DNA from: an uncultured Spirochaetales bacterium
Lineage (GTDB): Bacteria; Spirochaetota; Spirochaetia; Sphaerochaetales; Sphaerochaetaceae
Reading direction: 5' to 3'
DNA length: 61,879 nucleotides
Assembly (NCBI GenBank): GCA_949300325.1
Contig: CASGDQ010000069.1
Coordinates: 1 to 61,879, forward strand
The notes beneath the pieces are model-generated. The model was not told the origin of the DNA. It ran no database searches and was given only the letters and a program-made list of their open reading frames with translations. Shown piece after piece: positions 42,967-52,013 of this stretch (its first letter is position 1; each line of letters opens with the position of its first letter). Both the position numbers and the translations under genes were made by a program.

Positions 42967-43977
42967 ATGAGGGACAGGAACCATACATATGAAAGCATTT
43001 CTAAGGCTTCCGGCATATCGATTGCCACGATAAGCCGGGTCTTTAATAAATCACCGCTCGTGAAGGATCAGACGAGGGTGAAGGTGATGAATGCGATGAA
43101 GGAACTTGGCATGGACATATCCTCGTTGGATCTGATGCCGGTACCTTCTGATAATTTGATTGTTTTCAATGTTCCTGCACTAAAAAATCCTTTTTACAGC
43201 CCGATTGCAGAATCTGCGCGCGCGGCTGCAAACAGGAAAGGTTATTCTCTTCTGATAAACGAGGATCCTATTTCCGATGATACTTTGGAATCTTTTCTTA
43301 GACTTCTGAAGAAAACACATGCTGTTGGACTTATATGCACTAATTCCATGACAAGGGAGAAGATAGAGCGTCTTAAGGATCAGATTCCAACTGTGACCTG
43401 CTGTGAGGGCGTTGTTGACAGCCCTGTTCCGTTTGTGACTATTGATGATGAAGTTGCTGCTCATAATGCCGTAAAATATATTCTTGGGCTTGGAAGGAGA
43501 AGGATCGCATTGATAAACGGACCTGGTTCGTTCAAGTATGCAAGAAGCCGTTATAAAGGTTATGTCGATGCCCTTAGGGAAGCCGGTATCACTGTGGATA
43601 AGAATCTTATAGCGGAAATAGGGGCAGATATGGATTTTGATACAGCTAAGGCTGTTGCAATGCATATGCTGAACAGCCCAGGCCGGCCTGATGCTTTTTT
43701 CTGCATTTCGGATGTTATAGCAGCTTCTGCAATTAAAGCCTCTCTTGAATTGGGCTATCGGGTTCCCGAGGATATTGTAGTCGTAGGATTTGATGATATT
43801 TTTATCAGCCAGATTATGAATCCAACGATCACTACGGTGCGTCAGCCTACCGCGCAGATAGGAGCTTTGGCTACCGAGATGGTTATCAAGCTTATAGAAA
43901 AGGACGATGTCAGCATCAATTCGATTTATCTTGGAACTGAGCTTATCATCCGGGAATCCTCATCTCTCAGGCTCTGA
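42967..43977 (+). CDS. LacI-family transcriptional regulator
   Basis: A 336-residue repressor. The helix-turn-helix is YESISKASGISIATISRVFNK and the hinge MKELGM; the C-terminal sugar-binding domain includes VTIDDEVAAHNAVKYILGLGRR and VVGFDDIFISQIMNPTITTV. It is the last gene of the ribose-type operon and probably controls it; its own operator was not identified. The final 18 bp overlap the opposing TOPRIM-like gene. Confidence 0.93.
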   Translation: MRDRNHTYESISKASGISIATISRVFNKSPLVKDQTRVKVMNAMKELGMDISSLDLMPVPSDNLIVFNVPALKNPFYSPIAESARAAANRKGYSLLINEDPISDDTLESFLRLLKKTHAVGLICTNSMTREKIERLKDQIPTVTCCEGVVDSPVPFVTIDDEVAAHNAVKYILGLGRRRIALINGPGSFKYARSRYKGYVDALREAGITVDKNLIAEIGADMDFDTAKAVAMHMLNSPGRPDAFFCISDVIAASAIKASLELGYRVPEDIVVVGFDDIFISQIMNPTITTVRQPTAQIGALATEMVIKLIEKDDVSINSIYLGTELIIRESSSLRL

Positions 43978-44679
43978 CAAGTAGAGGAATTCCCTGAACA
44001 GGAGATTAATGTTCGTATGCCTTTCCAGGCTTCTTGTTTCCTTCCGGATCTCGTCCCATGACTGTTGGAAATTTTCCCCAAGAGGCTGCCCTTCGTTTTC
44101 TATATAGTACAGGAAGGCTTTCCAGTCCTTGTTAAAGCGTGAAGAGAAGCTGTCGGCAAGGCTTGTCTTTCTGCTGTCGTTCATGCTTTCTTCCTTCCCG
44201 TAGAGCGCATGCTCCAGATTACGGGACATGTAGTACAGCCTGTAAGGTGTCTCGTCGTTTATGCTCCTTTCCTCTGAAAGGATGTTCATGTTCTTTCTTT
44301 TCTTATGGTTTCTAGCTTTGATCGATGAGACATACGCAGTTTCGATATGGTCGGCATGGTATGCTATTTTTTGCGCCTCTGGGTTTTCCACTATCTTTTC
44401 GTTGCTTATGAAGACTCCGTCTGTGTCGGTTATCTGGAACACGGCAAGGATATCTCCCTTTTTCAGGGCATAGCGTTTCATCTCCATCCTTACGATGTCG
44501 CGGACATCGTCCATGACCGATCCTTTTTCCTTGTCATGGGTGAGTATCGGATCCCCATGAGCTATATGGAATTTTATTTCGTTGTGGTTGAAGAAGGCCT
44601 TCATGATGTAGTAGAGGGCGTTCTCATCGGTCTGCCCCTCGCATATCAGCAGTACAAGCTTCTTACTCCTCTTCATCAT
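43960..44679 (-). CDS. TOPRIM-like nuclease candidate (second gene of ATPase pair)
   Basis: A 239-residue protein whose start LVLLICEGQTDENALYYI and later ITDTDGVFI give the TOPRIM layout of a conserved Glu (14) followed by DxD (85, 87). The rest is not recognisable: a Lys/Arg-rich segment (about 117-122) and an acidic C-terminus. It overlaps the upstream ATPase by 17 bp on the same strand. TOPRIM plus ABC-type ATPase pairs are known in anti-phage systems such as PARIS (AriA-AriB), OLD and RloA-RloB; which family this belongs to is not clear. GGAGGG abuts the first of two ATGs. Confidence 0.6.
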   Translation of the reverse strand: MMKRSKKLVLLICEGQTDENALYYIMKAFFNHNEIKFHIAHGDPILTHDKEKGSVMDDVRDIVRMEMKRYALKKGDILAVFQITDTDGVFISNEKIVENPEAQKIAYHADHIETAYVSSIKARNHKKRKNMNILSEERSINDETPYRLYYMSRNLEHALYGKEESMNDSRKTSLADSFSSRFNKDWKAFLYYIENEGQPLGENFQQSWDEIRKETRSLERHTNINLLFREFLYLSEPER

Positions 44680-46051
44680 CCCTCCATGCCTTTCTCAAAG
44701 CCATGCCGATCTCATGGCTGTCCGTCTCCTCGTAGATGTTCTCCTTTGTGCCTCCAAGCAGGATGCTCCTGATGTAGACATCCCTGAGATTGTTCGTGTT
44801 CTTGATGTTTGTCATCCTGATGTATCTGTTGCCGGGGTTGGAGGTGCTGAAGATGACAGAGTCCTTGTCGATCATCTCCAATATCCTGAGGTTGTGGCTT
44901 GTGAAGATCATCTGGCCCTTGGCGCCCTGGCTGAATACCGATATCAGCTCCCCTAAAAGGTATTCGAAGATGCTTGCATCGAATTCATCGATCACAAGGC
45001 ATACCGAGGGGTTGTTGTATACGCATAGCAGTATGTTGAGTATCGAGATTATTTTTATTATTCCCTCCGATTCGAACCTGAGCGGAATCGCTTTGCCGTT
45101 CTTGAGGGATACTATTTCTATCCTGATTCCTTTCTTGCCGCTGTCGGTGAGCTCTTCTCCTGCGGTATAAAGCCCAAGCTCAAGGTGTGGGACTATCGCA
45201 GAGAGCGCGGTGTTCATTTCCCGTATCATCCTCCTGAGCTGTTTTTCCTCGTTCATGCTGAGCACCTGGCTATGTTTCAAATCGATTATTATCTGGCCCA
45301 GTGATATTCCTCCTCCTACGGTCTTTTTCTGGAACGACAGCTTCAGCTTGTCATCCTTTCCAATTCCTGATTCCCTTGTGCTGAGCACCACGAGGGAGGT
45401 TTCTGCATAGTTCCTTATTGCGGTTATCGGCACTGCGTAGTCTTCTTTAAATTCTCCGCCAAGCTTTGAGAATACATCGTATCCTCCATCTTTACCGAAT
45501 ATGTAGGAGCTTCCTGTCCGCTCTGCCATGCGTGAGGCGACCATCAGATCAAGCGAGATATCCTTCGAGGTCTTTATGATCTTTTTGAATGTCGATTCCG
45601 GCTTGAAGCCGAGGCATCCTGCATCATAGCGGACCAGCACCTTCTCCCTTCCATATCCCTCTTCAATTTTTTTCCTGACGCTGAGGCTTTCTGTTCCGAT
45701 TGCCCCTTTTCCGTCCTTTGTTATGATGGACAGCGTGTAGGTGTAAAGGCCAAGGCTTTCCATATTCTGATCAAGTATGCGGAGAGTAAGGCGTATAGTC
45801 GCACTTGTGCTGTCGACATTTATATGGGAGGCTGCATCCTCTCCGAGGCTGCCTCCGCTTAACAGGCTTTGAAGAATGCAGAAAGCATCGATGACCGCGG
45901 TCTTGCCGCTTCCATTCTGTCCGTAGATGCCGAGTATGTCCGCAGCATTCGTCTCTTTTTTCAACGCAGAAGGCATCTGGAAGCTGCCGTGCTTTACGTT
46001 TTTGAAATCCTCGAGTTCTATTTCCTCAACCCTGACAATCAGATTATCCAT
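44663..46051 (-). CDS. AAA/ABC-class ATPase, defence-system type (AriA/RloA-like)
   Basis: A 462-residue ATPase of the SMC/OLD-like class. It opens with IELEDFKNVK and Walker A GIYGQNGSGKT (41-51). The signature-like segment is PLRFESEGIIKIISI (322-336), Walker B is VCLVIDEFDAS (350-360), and FTSHNLRIL follows as the switch His. The central 150 residues form the insert between the ATPase halves. AGGAGG precedes the ATG. With the TOPRIM-like gene overlapping its end it forms a two-gene unit lodged between a sugar operon and leuS. Confidence 0.78.
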   Translation of the reverse strand: MDNLIVRVEEIELEDFKNVKHGSFQMPSALKKETNAADILGIYGQNGSGKTAVIDAFCILQSLLSGGSLGEDAASHINVDSTSATIRLTLRILDQNMESLGLYTYTLSIITKDGKGAIGTESLSVRKKIEEGYGREKVLVRYDAGCLGFKPESTFKKIIKTSKDISLDLMVASRMAERTGSSYIFGKDGGYDVFSKLGGEFKEDYAVPITAIRNYAETSLVVLSTRESGIGKDDKLKLSFQKKTVGGGISLGQIIIDLKHSQVLSMNEEKQLRRMIREMNTALSAIVPHLELGLYTAGEELTDSGKKGIRIEIVSLKNGKAIPLRFESEGIIKIISILNILLCVYNNPSVCLVIDEFDASIFEYLLGELISVFSQGAKGQMIFTSHNLRILEMIDKDSVIFSTSNPGNRYIRMTNIKNTNNLRDVYIRSILLGGTKENIYEETDSHEIGMALRKAWRDDEEE

Positions 46052-46248
46052 AGAAAGCCTCCTAGTATAAGTATAACTTATTTTTCATAAAGTGTTAAAT
46101 TAATCATCAAAACGGGATAAAAAATTCTATTTTGCGAGTTAATTTCTATTTTTCTAGCGTATTTATATACATATTTTGAAGATTATGAAATCTTCTTTAA
46201 AAATGCTTCTGTATTCAGGCAGGAGAGGATAGCCGGCTATCACATTTT

Positions 46249-46525
46249 TACAAAGCATATAGTTTCAGGCTCAATCCGACAGAATAACAGATATCATCCG
46301 TCAAGCCAGATCAGCTCTGCATAGGGATATATCAAAACAAAGATTTAAAGAATGCTTAAAATGATGCACGTGCCATGAGAGAGATTAAAATGCATCTCTG
46401 AACATAGCACGTGAATGGTGGGGAAGTTACACTTTTTAAGGTGAGACACCTAAGAAGCCCGATGCTCCAGCAGGAAGATTTCCAATAATCAGAACCTTGG
46501 ACGCTTCCTGCTTTAGGCGGGAGGG
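46249..46525 (+). mobile_element. Decayed IS200/IS605-type (tnpB) element
   Basis: A short frame reads YKAYSFRLNPTE then a stop (46249-46287), very like the start of TnpB proteins. About 150 bp on, the DNA reads like a tnpB 3' end followed by the terminal hairpin CTTCCTGCTTTAGGCGGGAGG (about 46504-46524), the usual right end that also forms the omega-RNA scaffold. Most of tnpB is missing. The 480 bases between the ATPase gene and leuS hold nothing else I recognise. Confidence 0.5.
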
Positions 46526-46528
46526 CTG

Positions 46529-49045
46529 TCACTTTACAACGATGTTGACAAGCTTATTGGGAACGACGATTTCCTTGACAATCGTCTTACCTTCGGTCCA
46601 CTGCTTTGTCTTCTCGTCGTTTCTGACAGCTTTAAGCACCTCTTCTTTATCTGCGTTGTGCGGCATCATTATCCTGCTTCTGAGCTTTCCGTTGATCTGC
46701 ACAACTATTTCCACCTCGTCATCGAGGCATTTCTTCTCATCCCATGAAGGCCATTTTTCCTTGGAGATGCTTGGTTCGTGTCCAAGCAGAGCCCACATCT
46801 CTTCTGCAATATGAGGAGTGTAGGGGCTCATAAGAAGCGCAAGGATTTCAAGAGTTTTCTTCGGCACAGTCTCAAGCTTGTTAAGCTCGTTGACGAACAC
46901 CATCATCTGGCTGATGGCGGTATTGAAGTTGAGAGTCTCGGTATCCTGGCTGACTTTCTTTATGGTCTTGTTCATGAGCTTGTCGAGTTCTTTGTCCAGT
47001 TCTTTATCCTCGATATTCTTTTCGGTGACAATCCTCCAGACCCTGTCGAGGAAGCGGTAGACACCCATGAAGCCTGCAGTCGCCCACGGCTTGCTTTCTG
47101 TGAGCGGTCCCATGAACATCTCGTACATCCTGACCGAATCGGCGCCATAGTCGCGGATGAAATCATCCGGGTTGATGACGTTCTTGAGGCTCTTGCTCAT
47201 CTTTGCAGTAACCTGGGTTACCTCTTCGCCTGTTTCGGTTTCAATGAATTTTCCAGGTGCGGTTTCGCTTACCTTATCCACAGGAACTAGAGATTTATTC
47301 TTCTTTTGGTATGCGAAACTTGTGATCATGCCCTGGTTTACAAGCCTCTGGAACGGCTCCTTTGTGCTTACAAGACCGAGGTCGTAGAGCACCTTGTGCC
47401 AGAACCTTGAATAGAGCAGGTGCAGCACGGCATGCTCGGTTCCACCGACATAGAGGTCTACCGGCATCCAGTACTTTTCCTTTTCCGGGTCTATGAACCT
47501 ATCATTGTTCTTAGGATCGATATATCTGAGATAGTACCAGCAGGAGCCTGCCCACTGCGGCATCGTATTGGTCTCCCTCTTGGCATCGGCTCCGCATACA
47601 GGGCACTTTGTGTTCACCCATTCGGGGACGTTGACAAGGGGGCTCTCGCCAGTGCCTGACGGTTCGTATTTTGTGACTTCTGGAAGGGTGAGCGGAAGCT
47701 CGTCATCTGGAACGGCTACTGTTCCGCATTTGGGACAGTGTACAAGAGGGATGGGTTCTCCCCAATACCTTTGGCGGCTGAAGATCCAGTCGCGGAGCTT
47801 GTAGTTTACCGCCTTGTGCCCGCACTTATGCTCTTCCAGCCATGCGATCATCTTATTGATGGCATCTTCCTTGTTGAGCCCGTCGAGCCACTGGGAATTG
47901 ACATGTATCCCGTCTTCGGTCCATGCCTGGGTCTGCACATCGACATCGCTTTTGAGAACCTCGATGATGGGAAGGCCGAACTTCTTGGCAAATTCCCAGT
48001 CCCTGTCGTCATGCGCAGGAACGGCCATGATCGCGCCGGTGCCGTAGCTTATGAGCACATAGTCTGCGATCCATATTGGAATCCTTTCTCCGTTGACCGG
48101 GTTTATAGCATAGGATCCGGAGAATACGCCGGTCTTGTCTTTTGCAAGGTCCGTTCTTTCCAGATCGCTCTTATGCTTTGTATCCTCAAGATACTTTTCG
48201 ACTGCGGCTTTCTGTTCCTTTGTGGTGAGCTTGGAGACAAGAGGATGTTCTGGAGCGATGACCATGTAGGTTGCGCCGAACAGGGTATCGCAGCGTGTGG
48301 TGTATACTTCGAGGGTATCGTCGAAATTCTCAAGCTTGAAGAATACTGCAGCCCCTTCGCTCTTTCCGATCCAGTTGCGCTGCATCGTCTTTACGCTCTC
48401 AGGCCAGTCAAGGGTATCAAGATCCTCAAGCAGACGGTCTGCATAAGCCGTGATCTTCAATATCCACTGCCTTATGTTCTTTTTCTCGACCTTCGTCCCG
48501 CATCTTTCGCAATGTCCTTCCTTCACTTCCTCGTTGGCAAGCCCTGTCTTGCAGCTGGGGCACCAGTTGATCGGGGTGCTTGCCTCATAGGCCAGACCTT
48601 TTTCGAAGAGCTTCTTGAAGATCCACTGCGTCCAGTGATAGTACTCGGGATCACAGGTCGCAATCTCCCTGTCCCAATCGTATGAGAATCCGAGGCTCTT
48701 GAGCTGTCGGGTGAAGTTCTCCATGTTCTTCTTTGTGGTGGTGTACGGATGCGTGCCGGTCTTGATTGCATAGTTCTCCGCAGGGAGTCCGAAAGCATCG
48801 AAGCCCATCGGGTGAAGCACATTGTAGCCATTCATCCTGAGATATCTTGAATAGATGTCGGTCGCCGTATAGCCCTCTGGGTGTCCCACGTGGAGTCCTG
48901 CTCCGGATGGGTAAGGGAACATGTCGAGGACGTATTTTCTCTTTTCCTCCGGCACCGATTCATCTTCGATGGTCCTGAAAGTTTTGTTTTCCTCCCAGTA
49001 TTTCTGCCACTTTTTTTCTATTTCGTTGAAAGGATACTTGCTCAT
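46529..49045 (-). CDS. leuS: Leucyl-tRNA synthetase
   Basis: Class I synthetase of 838 residues. The HIGH motif reads GLHVGH inside [24 protein letters not shown] is present ([15 protein letters not shown]). The editing domain includes [15 protein letters not shown] and [22 protein letters not shown], with a zinc pair CPKCG/CPVCG. Length and order fit bacterial LeuS. The ATG lies 7 nt after TATCAT and has no Shine-Dalgarno site. Confidence 0.97.
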   Translation of the reverse strand: MSKYPFNEIEKKWQKYWEENKTFRTIEDESVPEEKRKYVLDMFPYPSGAGLHVGHPEGYTATDIYSRYLRMNGYNVLHPMGFDAFGLPAENYAIKTGTHPYTTTKKNMENFTRQLKSLGFSYDWDREIATCDPEYYHWTQWIFKKLFEKGLAYEASTPINWCPSCKTGLANEEVKEGHCERCGTKVEKKNIRQWILKITAYADRLLEDLDTLDWPESVKTMQRNWIGKSEGAAVFFKLENFDDTLEVYTTRCDTLFGATYMVIAPEHPLVSKLTTKEQKAAVEKYLEDTKHKSDLERTDLAKDKTGVFSGSYAINPVNGERIPIWIADYVLISYGTGAIMAVPAHDDRDWEFAKKFGLPIIEVLKSDVDVQTQAWTEDGIHVNSQWLDGLNKEDAINKMIAWLEEHKCGHKAVNYKLRDWIFSRQRYWGEPIPLVHCPKCGTVAVPDDELPLTLPEVTKYEPSGTGESPLVNVPEWVNTKCPVCGADAKRETNTMPQWAGSCWYYLRYIDPKNNDRFIDPEKEKYWMPVDLYVGGTEHAVLHLLYSRFWHKVLYDLGLVSTKEPFQRLVNQGMITSFAYQKKNKSLVPVDKVSETAPGKFIETETGEEVTQVTAKMSKSLKNVINPDDFIRDYGADSVRMYEMFMGPLTESKPWATAGFMGVYRFLDRVWRIVTEKNIEDKELDKELDKLMNKTIKKVSQDTETLNFNTAISQMMVFVNELNKLETVPKKTLEILALLMSPYTPHIAEEMWALLGHEPSISKEKWPSWDEKKCLDDEVEIVVQINGKLRSRIMMPHNADKEEVLKAVRNDEKTKQWTEGKTIVKEIVVPNKLVNIVVK

Positions 49046-49081
49046 ACGGCTAATGATAATGTCTTACCCCTTTTTATTCAA
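49046..49081 (-). promoter_or_regulatory. leuS promoter, leaderless geometry
   Basis: On the minus strand TTGAAT (49076-49081), 17-bp spacer, TATCAT (49053-49058), 7 nt, ATG. No Shine-Dalgarno sequence near the start. Confidence 0.55.
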
Positions 49082-49103
49082 TAAATGCCGCATGGGGGAT
49101 GTC

Positions 49104-50072
49104 TCATTTCTTCCTTATGGCTTTGATCTGCCGTCTTATCCTTGACGCATTGAAGCCCGAGAAAGGATAGAAGGGCAGAAGAGCATCCATCAGGAGTAGA
49201 GGAAGAGTCAGGTCTATCCTGCCTGATATGATTGCCAAGGCCGCCTCCGCTGCTATGGCGGCACATCCTGATGCTGCAAGAGGAAGACGCTTTCCGCTCA
49301 TTTTCCAATTTCCTCCCTTTACATACACCCCGGCAATGGGAGGAAGGAAAAACGGCAATGCAAGAGCCGATATCAGGCAGTATAAAAGGCTTGTATCCCA
49401 GTTAAGCAGTATTGAGAATTTCCAGCCGAGCACAAGCTTCATCACTAGGCACCTGCCAAGCGAAAGGATAAGCGTGATGCAGAGGCTTTCAAGCATCGGC
49501 GCTTTTGTCCTGAAAGCGAAGATGCTTGCGGCTGCTATGGAGAAAAATGCCAGATAAAGCCAGCTTGCAATGCTTTCCTTTCCGATATCCCTGCCTTTTC
49601 CTCGGTGCCATAAAAAGTAGCCGAAATCAAAGAAATGGCTCATGCGCTTCCATACTTTTACAATTCCGATGCCGAAGGTCCTGATTTGTGAAAACAGGCC
49701 CATTATCCTCATGTCCTTGCAAAAGAGCTTGAAGGAAGAGGGGTTGTCCCCTTCGATCAGAAGCAGGATTTCATCGCATCCTTCTTTTTCAAGGTGTGAA
49801 ATCATTTCTTCTTTCAGCGCTGATGCAACCCCTTTTCCCCTTGCTTCCTTTTGGGTGTATAGCCATCCTATATAGCCGATTTTCTTGCCGCCAGGGATGG
49901 TGAATACATCGGCATTGCAGCCTCCTAAGATCCTTCCATCTTCTCTTGAAACGACAGTATGCTCCTTTTTCAGAAAGAAGATGCTGTGGTACGACGGGCT
50001 GAAACAGGATGCCATCAGATCTGATGTCTCTTCAATCTCGCTATCCTTGATTAGGGAAATGTCCATGTCCAT
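49104..50072 (-). CDS. GNAT acetyltransferase fused to a membrane domain
   Basis: A 322-residue protein. Residues 1-135 are a GNAT domain with GYIGWLYTQKEARGKGVASAL as the acetyl-CoA loop and ILLLIEGDNPSSFKLFCK after it. Residues 165-300 hold about five hydrophobic segments, ending in a basic tail (RIRRQIKAIRKK). The acetylated substrate is unknown; a membrane anchor or a membrane-embedded acceptor is possible. GGAAGA precedes the ATG by about 10 nt. Confidence 0.75.
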   Translation of the reverse strand: MDMDISLIKDSEIEETSDLMASCFSPSYHSIFFLKKEHTVVSREDGRILGGCNADVFTIPGGKKIGYIGWLYTQKEARGKGVASALKEEMISHLEKEGCDEILLLIEGDNPSSFKLFCKDMRIMGLFSQIRTFGIGIVKVWKRMSHFFDFGYFLWHRGKGRDIGKESIASWLYLAFFSIAAASIFAFRTKAPMLESLCITLILSLGRCLVMKLVLGWKFSILLNWDTSLLYCLISALALPFFLPPIAGVYVKGGNWKMSGKRLPLAASGCAAIAAEAALAIISGRIDLTLPLLLMDALLPFYPFSGFNASRIRRQIKAIRKK

Positions 50073-50172
50073 ATTCTGGCTTCTTCCATAATTTATGGCA
50101 ATATCGGAGAATTTGTTGCCTATCCGGTAACTTAAAGCATTTATGCAGTATATAAAAATATATAAGCGTTGT

Positions 50173-50210
50173 TTGCATTTATACGGTTATTTAGGGTATA
50201 GTTGATGAAT
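50173..50210 (+). promoter_or_regulatory. parE promoter, near-leaderless
   Basis: TTGCAT (50173-50178), 18 bp, TATAGT (50197-50202), and 8 nt to the ATG at 50211. Two earlier in-frame starts lie on or just past the -10. Confidence 0.45.
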
Positions 50211-52013
50211 ATGGGCACAGCAAAATATACGGAAGCGGACGTATTGTCCCTGTCCCCGCTCGAGCACATCAGGCGGAGACCGGGGATGTATATCGGTCGT
50301 TTGGGAAACGGATCCCATATCGACGATGGCATCTACATCCTTTTGAAGGAAGTCATAGACAACTCGATAGATGAATTCGTGATGGGTTATGGCAACAAGA
50401 TAATCATCACCGTTCTGGATAACAAGGTTACGGTGCGCGATTATGGAAGAGGCATACCTTTAGGGTCGGTGGTTGATTGCGTCAGCAAGATAAACACCGG
50501 CGCAAAATACACAGGTGATGCCTTCCAGTATTCGGTCGGTCTCAATGGGGTGGGAACCAAGGCCGTGAATGCCCTGAGCTCCTATTTCCTTGTCACATCC
50601 TTCCGTGATGGCAAATCCATGACCGCCTCTTTCGAGCGCGGTATTCTGAAAAGCAAGAAGGAAGCGAAGACAGAAGAGCCGAACGGCACCTATTTCGAGT
50701 TCATACCCGATAAGGAGATTTTCGGCGATTATCAGTTCAATGACGATTATATCAGAAGCAGGTTGAACAACTACGCTTATCTGAATACCGGGCTTGTGCT
50801 TTCTTTCAACCGGGAGATCATCAAAAGCCAGAACGGGCTGATGGATCTGCTGGCAAAGGAGCTCGGTGATGTAGCGCTTTATGATGTGATCCACTACAAA
50901 AGCCAAAGGCTAGAGATCGCTTTCACTCATACCTCCAGCTACGGAGAAAACTATTTTTCCTATGTCAACGGGCAGCATACCTCAGATGGAGGAACCCATC
51001 TGGCAGCTTTCAAGGAAGGCTTTTTGAAAGGCATCAACGAGTATTTCAAAAAGAACTGGGCGGCCCCCGAGATAAGGGACGGCATCGTCGGAGCCATAGC
51101 CATCAAGCTCAAGGATCCGATTTTTGAAAGCCAGACGAAGAACAAGCTCGGTAATACCGACGTCAAGAGCTGGATAGTGCCAGAGGTCAAGGAAGCGGTT
51201 GTCGATGCGCTGATGAAGAACACAAAGACGGCGCAGGCGATGCAGGCAAAGATCGTATCCAACGAACAGGTCCATAAGGAAGAGCAGACGGTCAGAAACG
51301 GCGCGAGGGAGAAGGCCAAAAAAACCAGCATCAACATCCAAAAGCTAAAGGATTGCAAATACCATCTCTCCGACCGGTCCAATGCCCATAGGGAAGAGGC
51401 CGAGAAATCGATGATTTTTTTGACCGAGGGCGATTCTGCCTCCGGAACGATCACAAAGACCAGGAAGCCCGAGTATCAGGCTGTGTTCTCCCTTCGCGGC
51501 AAGCTGTATAACGTAGAAGGACAGAAAAGAAGCATCATCTACAAGCATGACGAGCTGTACAATATCATGGCTGCTCTCGGAATCGAGGAGGATCTTGAGA
51601 ATCTGAGATACGCCAAGGTCGTCATTGCAACCGATGCTGATAACGACGGATACCATATCAGGAATCTCATAATGACATACTTCCTCACTTATTTCGAGGA
51701 GCTTGTCACCCAGGGGCATCTGTATATCCTTGAGACGCCTCTTTTCAGGGTGAGAAACAAGCAGAAGGTCATCTACTGCTACAGCGAGAAGGAAAGGGAC
51801 GAGGCGGTAAGCAAGATGAAGGGTGCCGAGATAACCAGGTTCAAGGGCCTTGGTGAAATAGACCCCAAGGAGTTCGGCCAGTTCATCGGCGATGATATCA
51901 AGCTCATTCCGGTCTCCATTTCCTCGATAAAGGAAACCAGGGAGGTTATGGATTTCTGCATGGGAGACAACACCCCTAAGAGAAGGGAATATATCATGGA
52001 GAATCTTATCTGA
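50211..52013 (+). CDS. parE: DNA topoisomerase IV subunit B
   Basis: ATPase subunit of a type IIA topoisomerase, 600 residues. The GHKL part has EVIDNSIDEF, RDYGRGIP and GLNGVGTKAVNALS; the TOPRIM part has TEGDSASGTITKTR and ATDADNDGYHI, with SLRGKLYN between. The motif EGDSASG (not EGDSAGG) resembles the Bacteroidetes-type ParE. It overlaps parC by one base. The short length and partner support topoisomerase IV over gyrase, which cannot be excluded by motif alone. Confidence 0.92.
   Translation: MGTAKYTEADVLSLSPLEHIRRRPGMYIGRLGNGSHIDDGIYILLKEVIDNSIDEFVMGYGNKIIITVLDNKVTVRDYGRGIPLGSVVDCVSKINTGAKYTGDAFQYSVGLNGVGTKAVNALSSYFLVTSFRDGKSMTASFERGILKSKKEAKTEEPNGTYFEFIPDKEIFGDYQFNDDYIRSRLNNYAYLNTGLVLSFNREIIKSQNGLMDLLAKELGDVALYDVIHYKSQRLEIAFTHTSSYGENYFSYVNGQHTSDGGTHLAAFKEGFLKGINEYFKKNWAAPEIRDGIVGAIAIKLKDPIFESQTKNKLGNTDVKSWIVPEVKEAVVDALMKNTKTAQAMQAKIVSNEQVHKEEQTVRNGAREKAKKTSINIQKLKDCKYHLSDRSNAHREEAEKSMIFLTEGDSASGTITKTRKPEYQAVFSLRGKLYNVEGQKRSIIYKHDELYNIMAALGIEEDLENLRYAKVVIATDADNDGYHIRNLIMTYFLTYFEELVTQGHLYILETPLFRVRNKQKVIYCYSEKERDEAVSKMKGAEITRFKGLGEIDPKEFGQFIGDDIKLIPVSISSIKETREVMDFCMGDNTPKRREYIMENLI

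Noticed and set aside
46529..46600. Terminator for leuS in the IS remnant
   Set aside because: On the minus strand the hairpin there is not followed by a T-tract, so it is better read as the end of the IS element.
50202..50210. Upstream in-frame TTG and ATG starts of parE
   Set aside because: They lie on or within 3 nt of the -10 box, so they would not be in the transcript if that promoter is used; family N-termini also fit the ATG at 50211.
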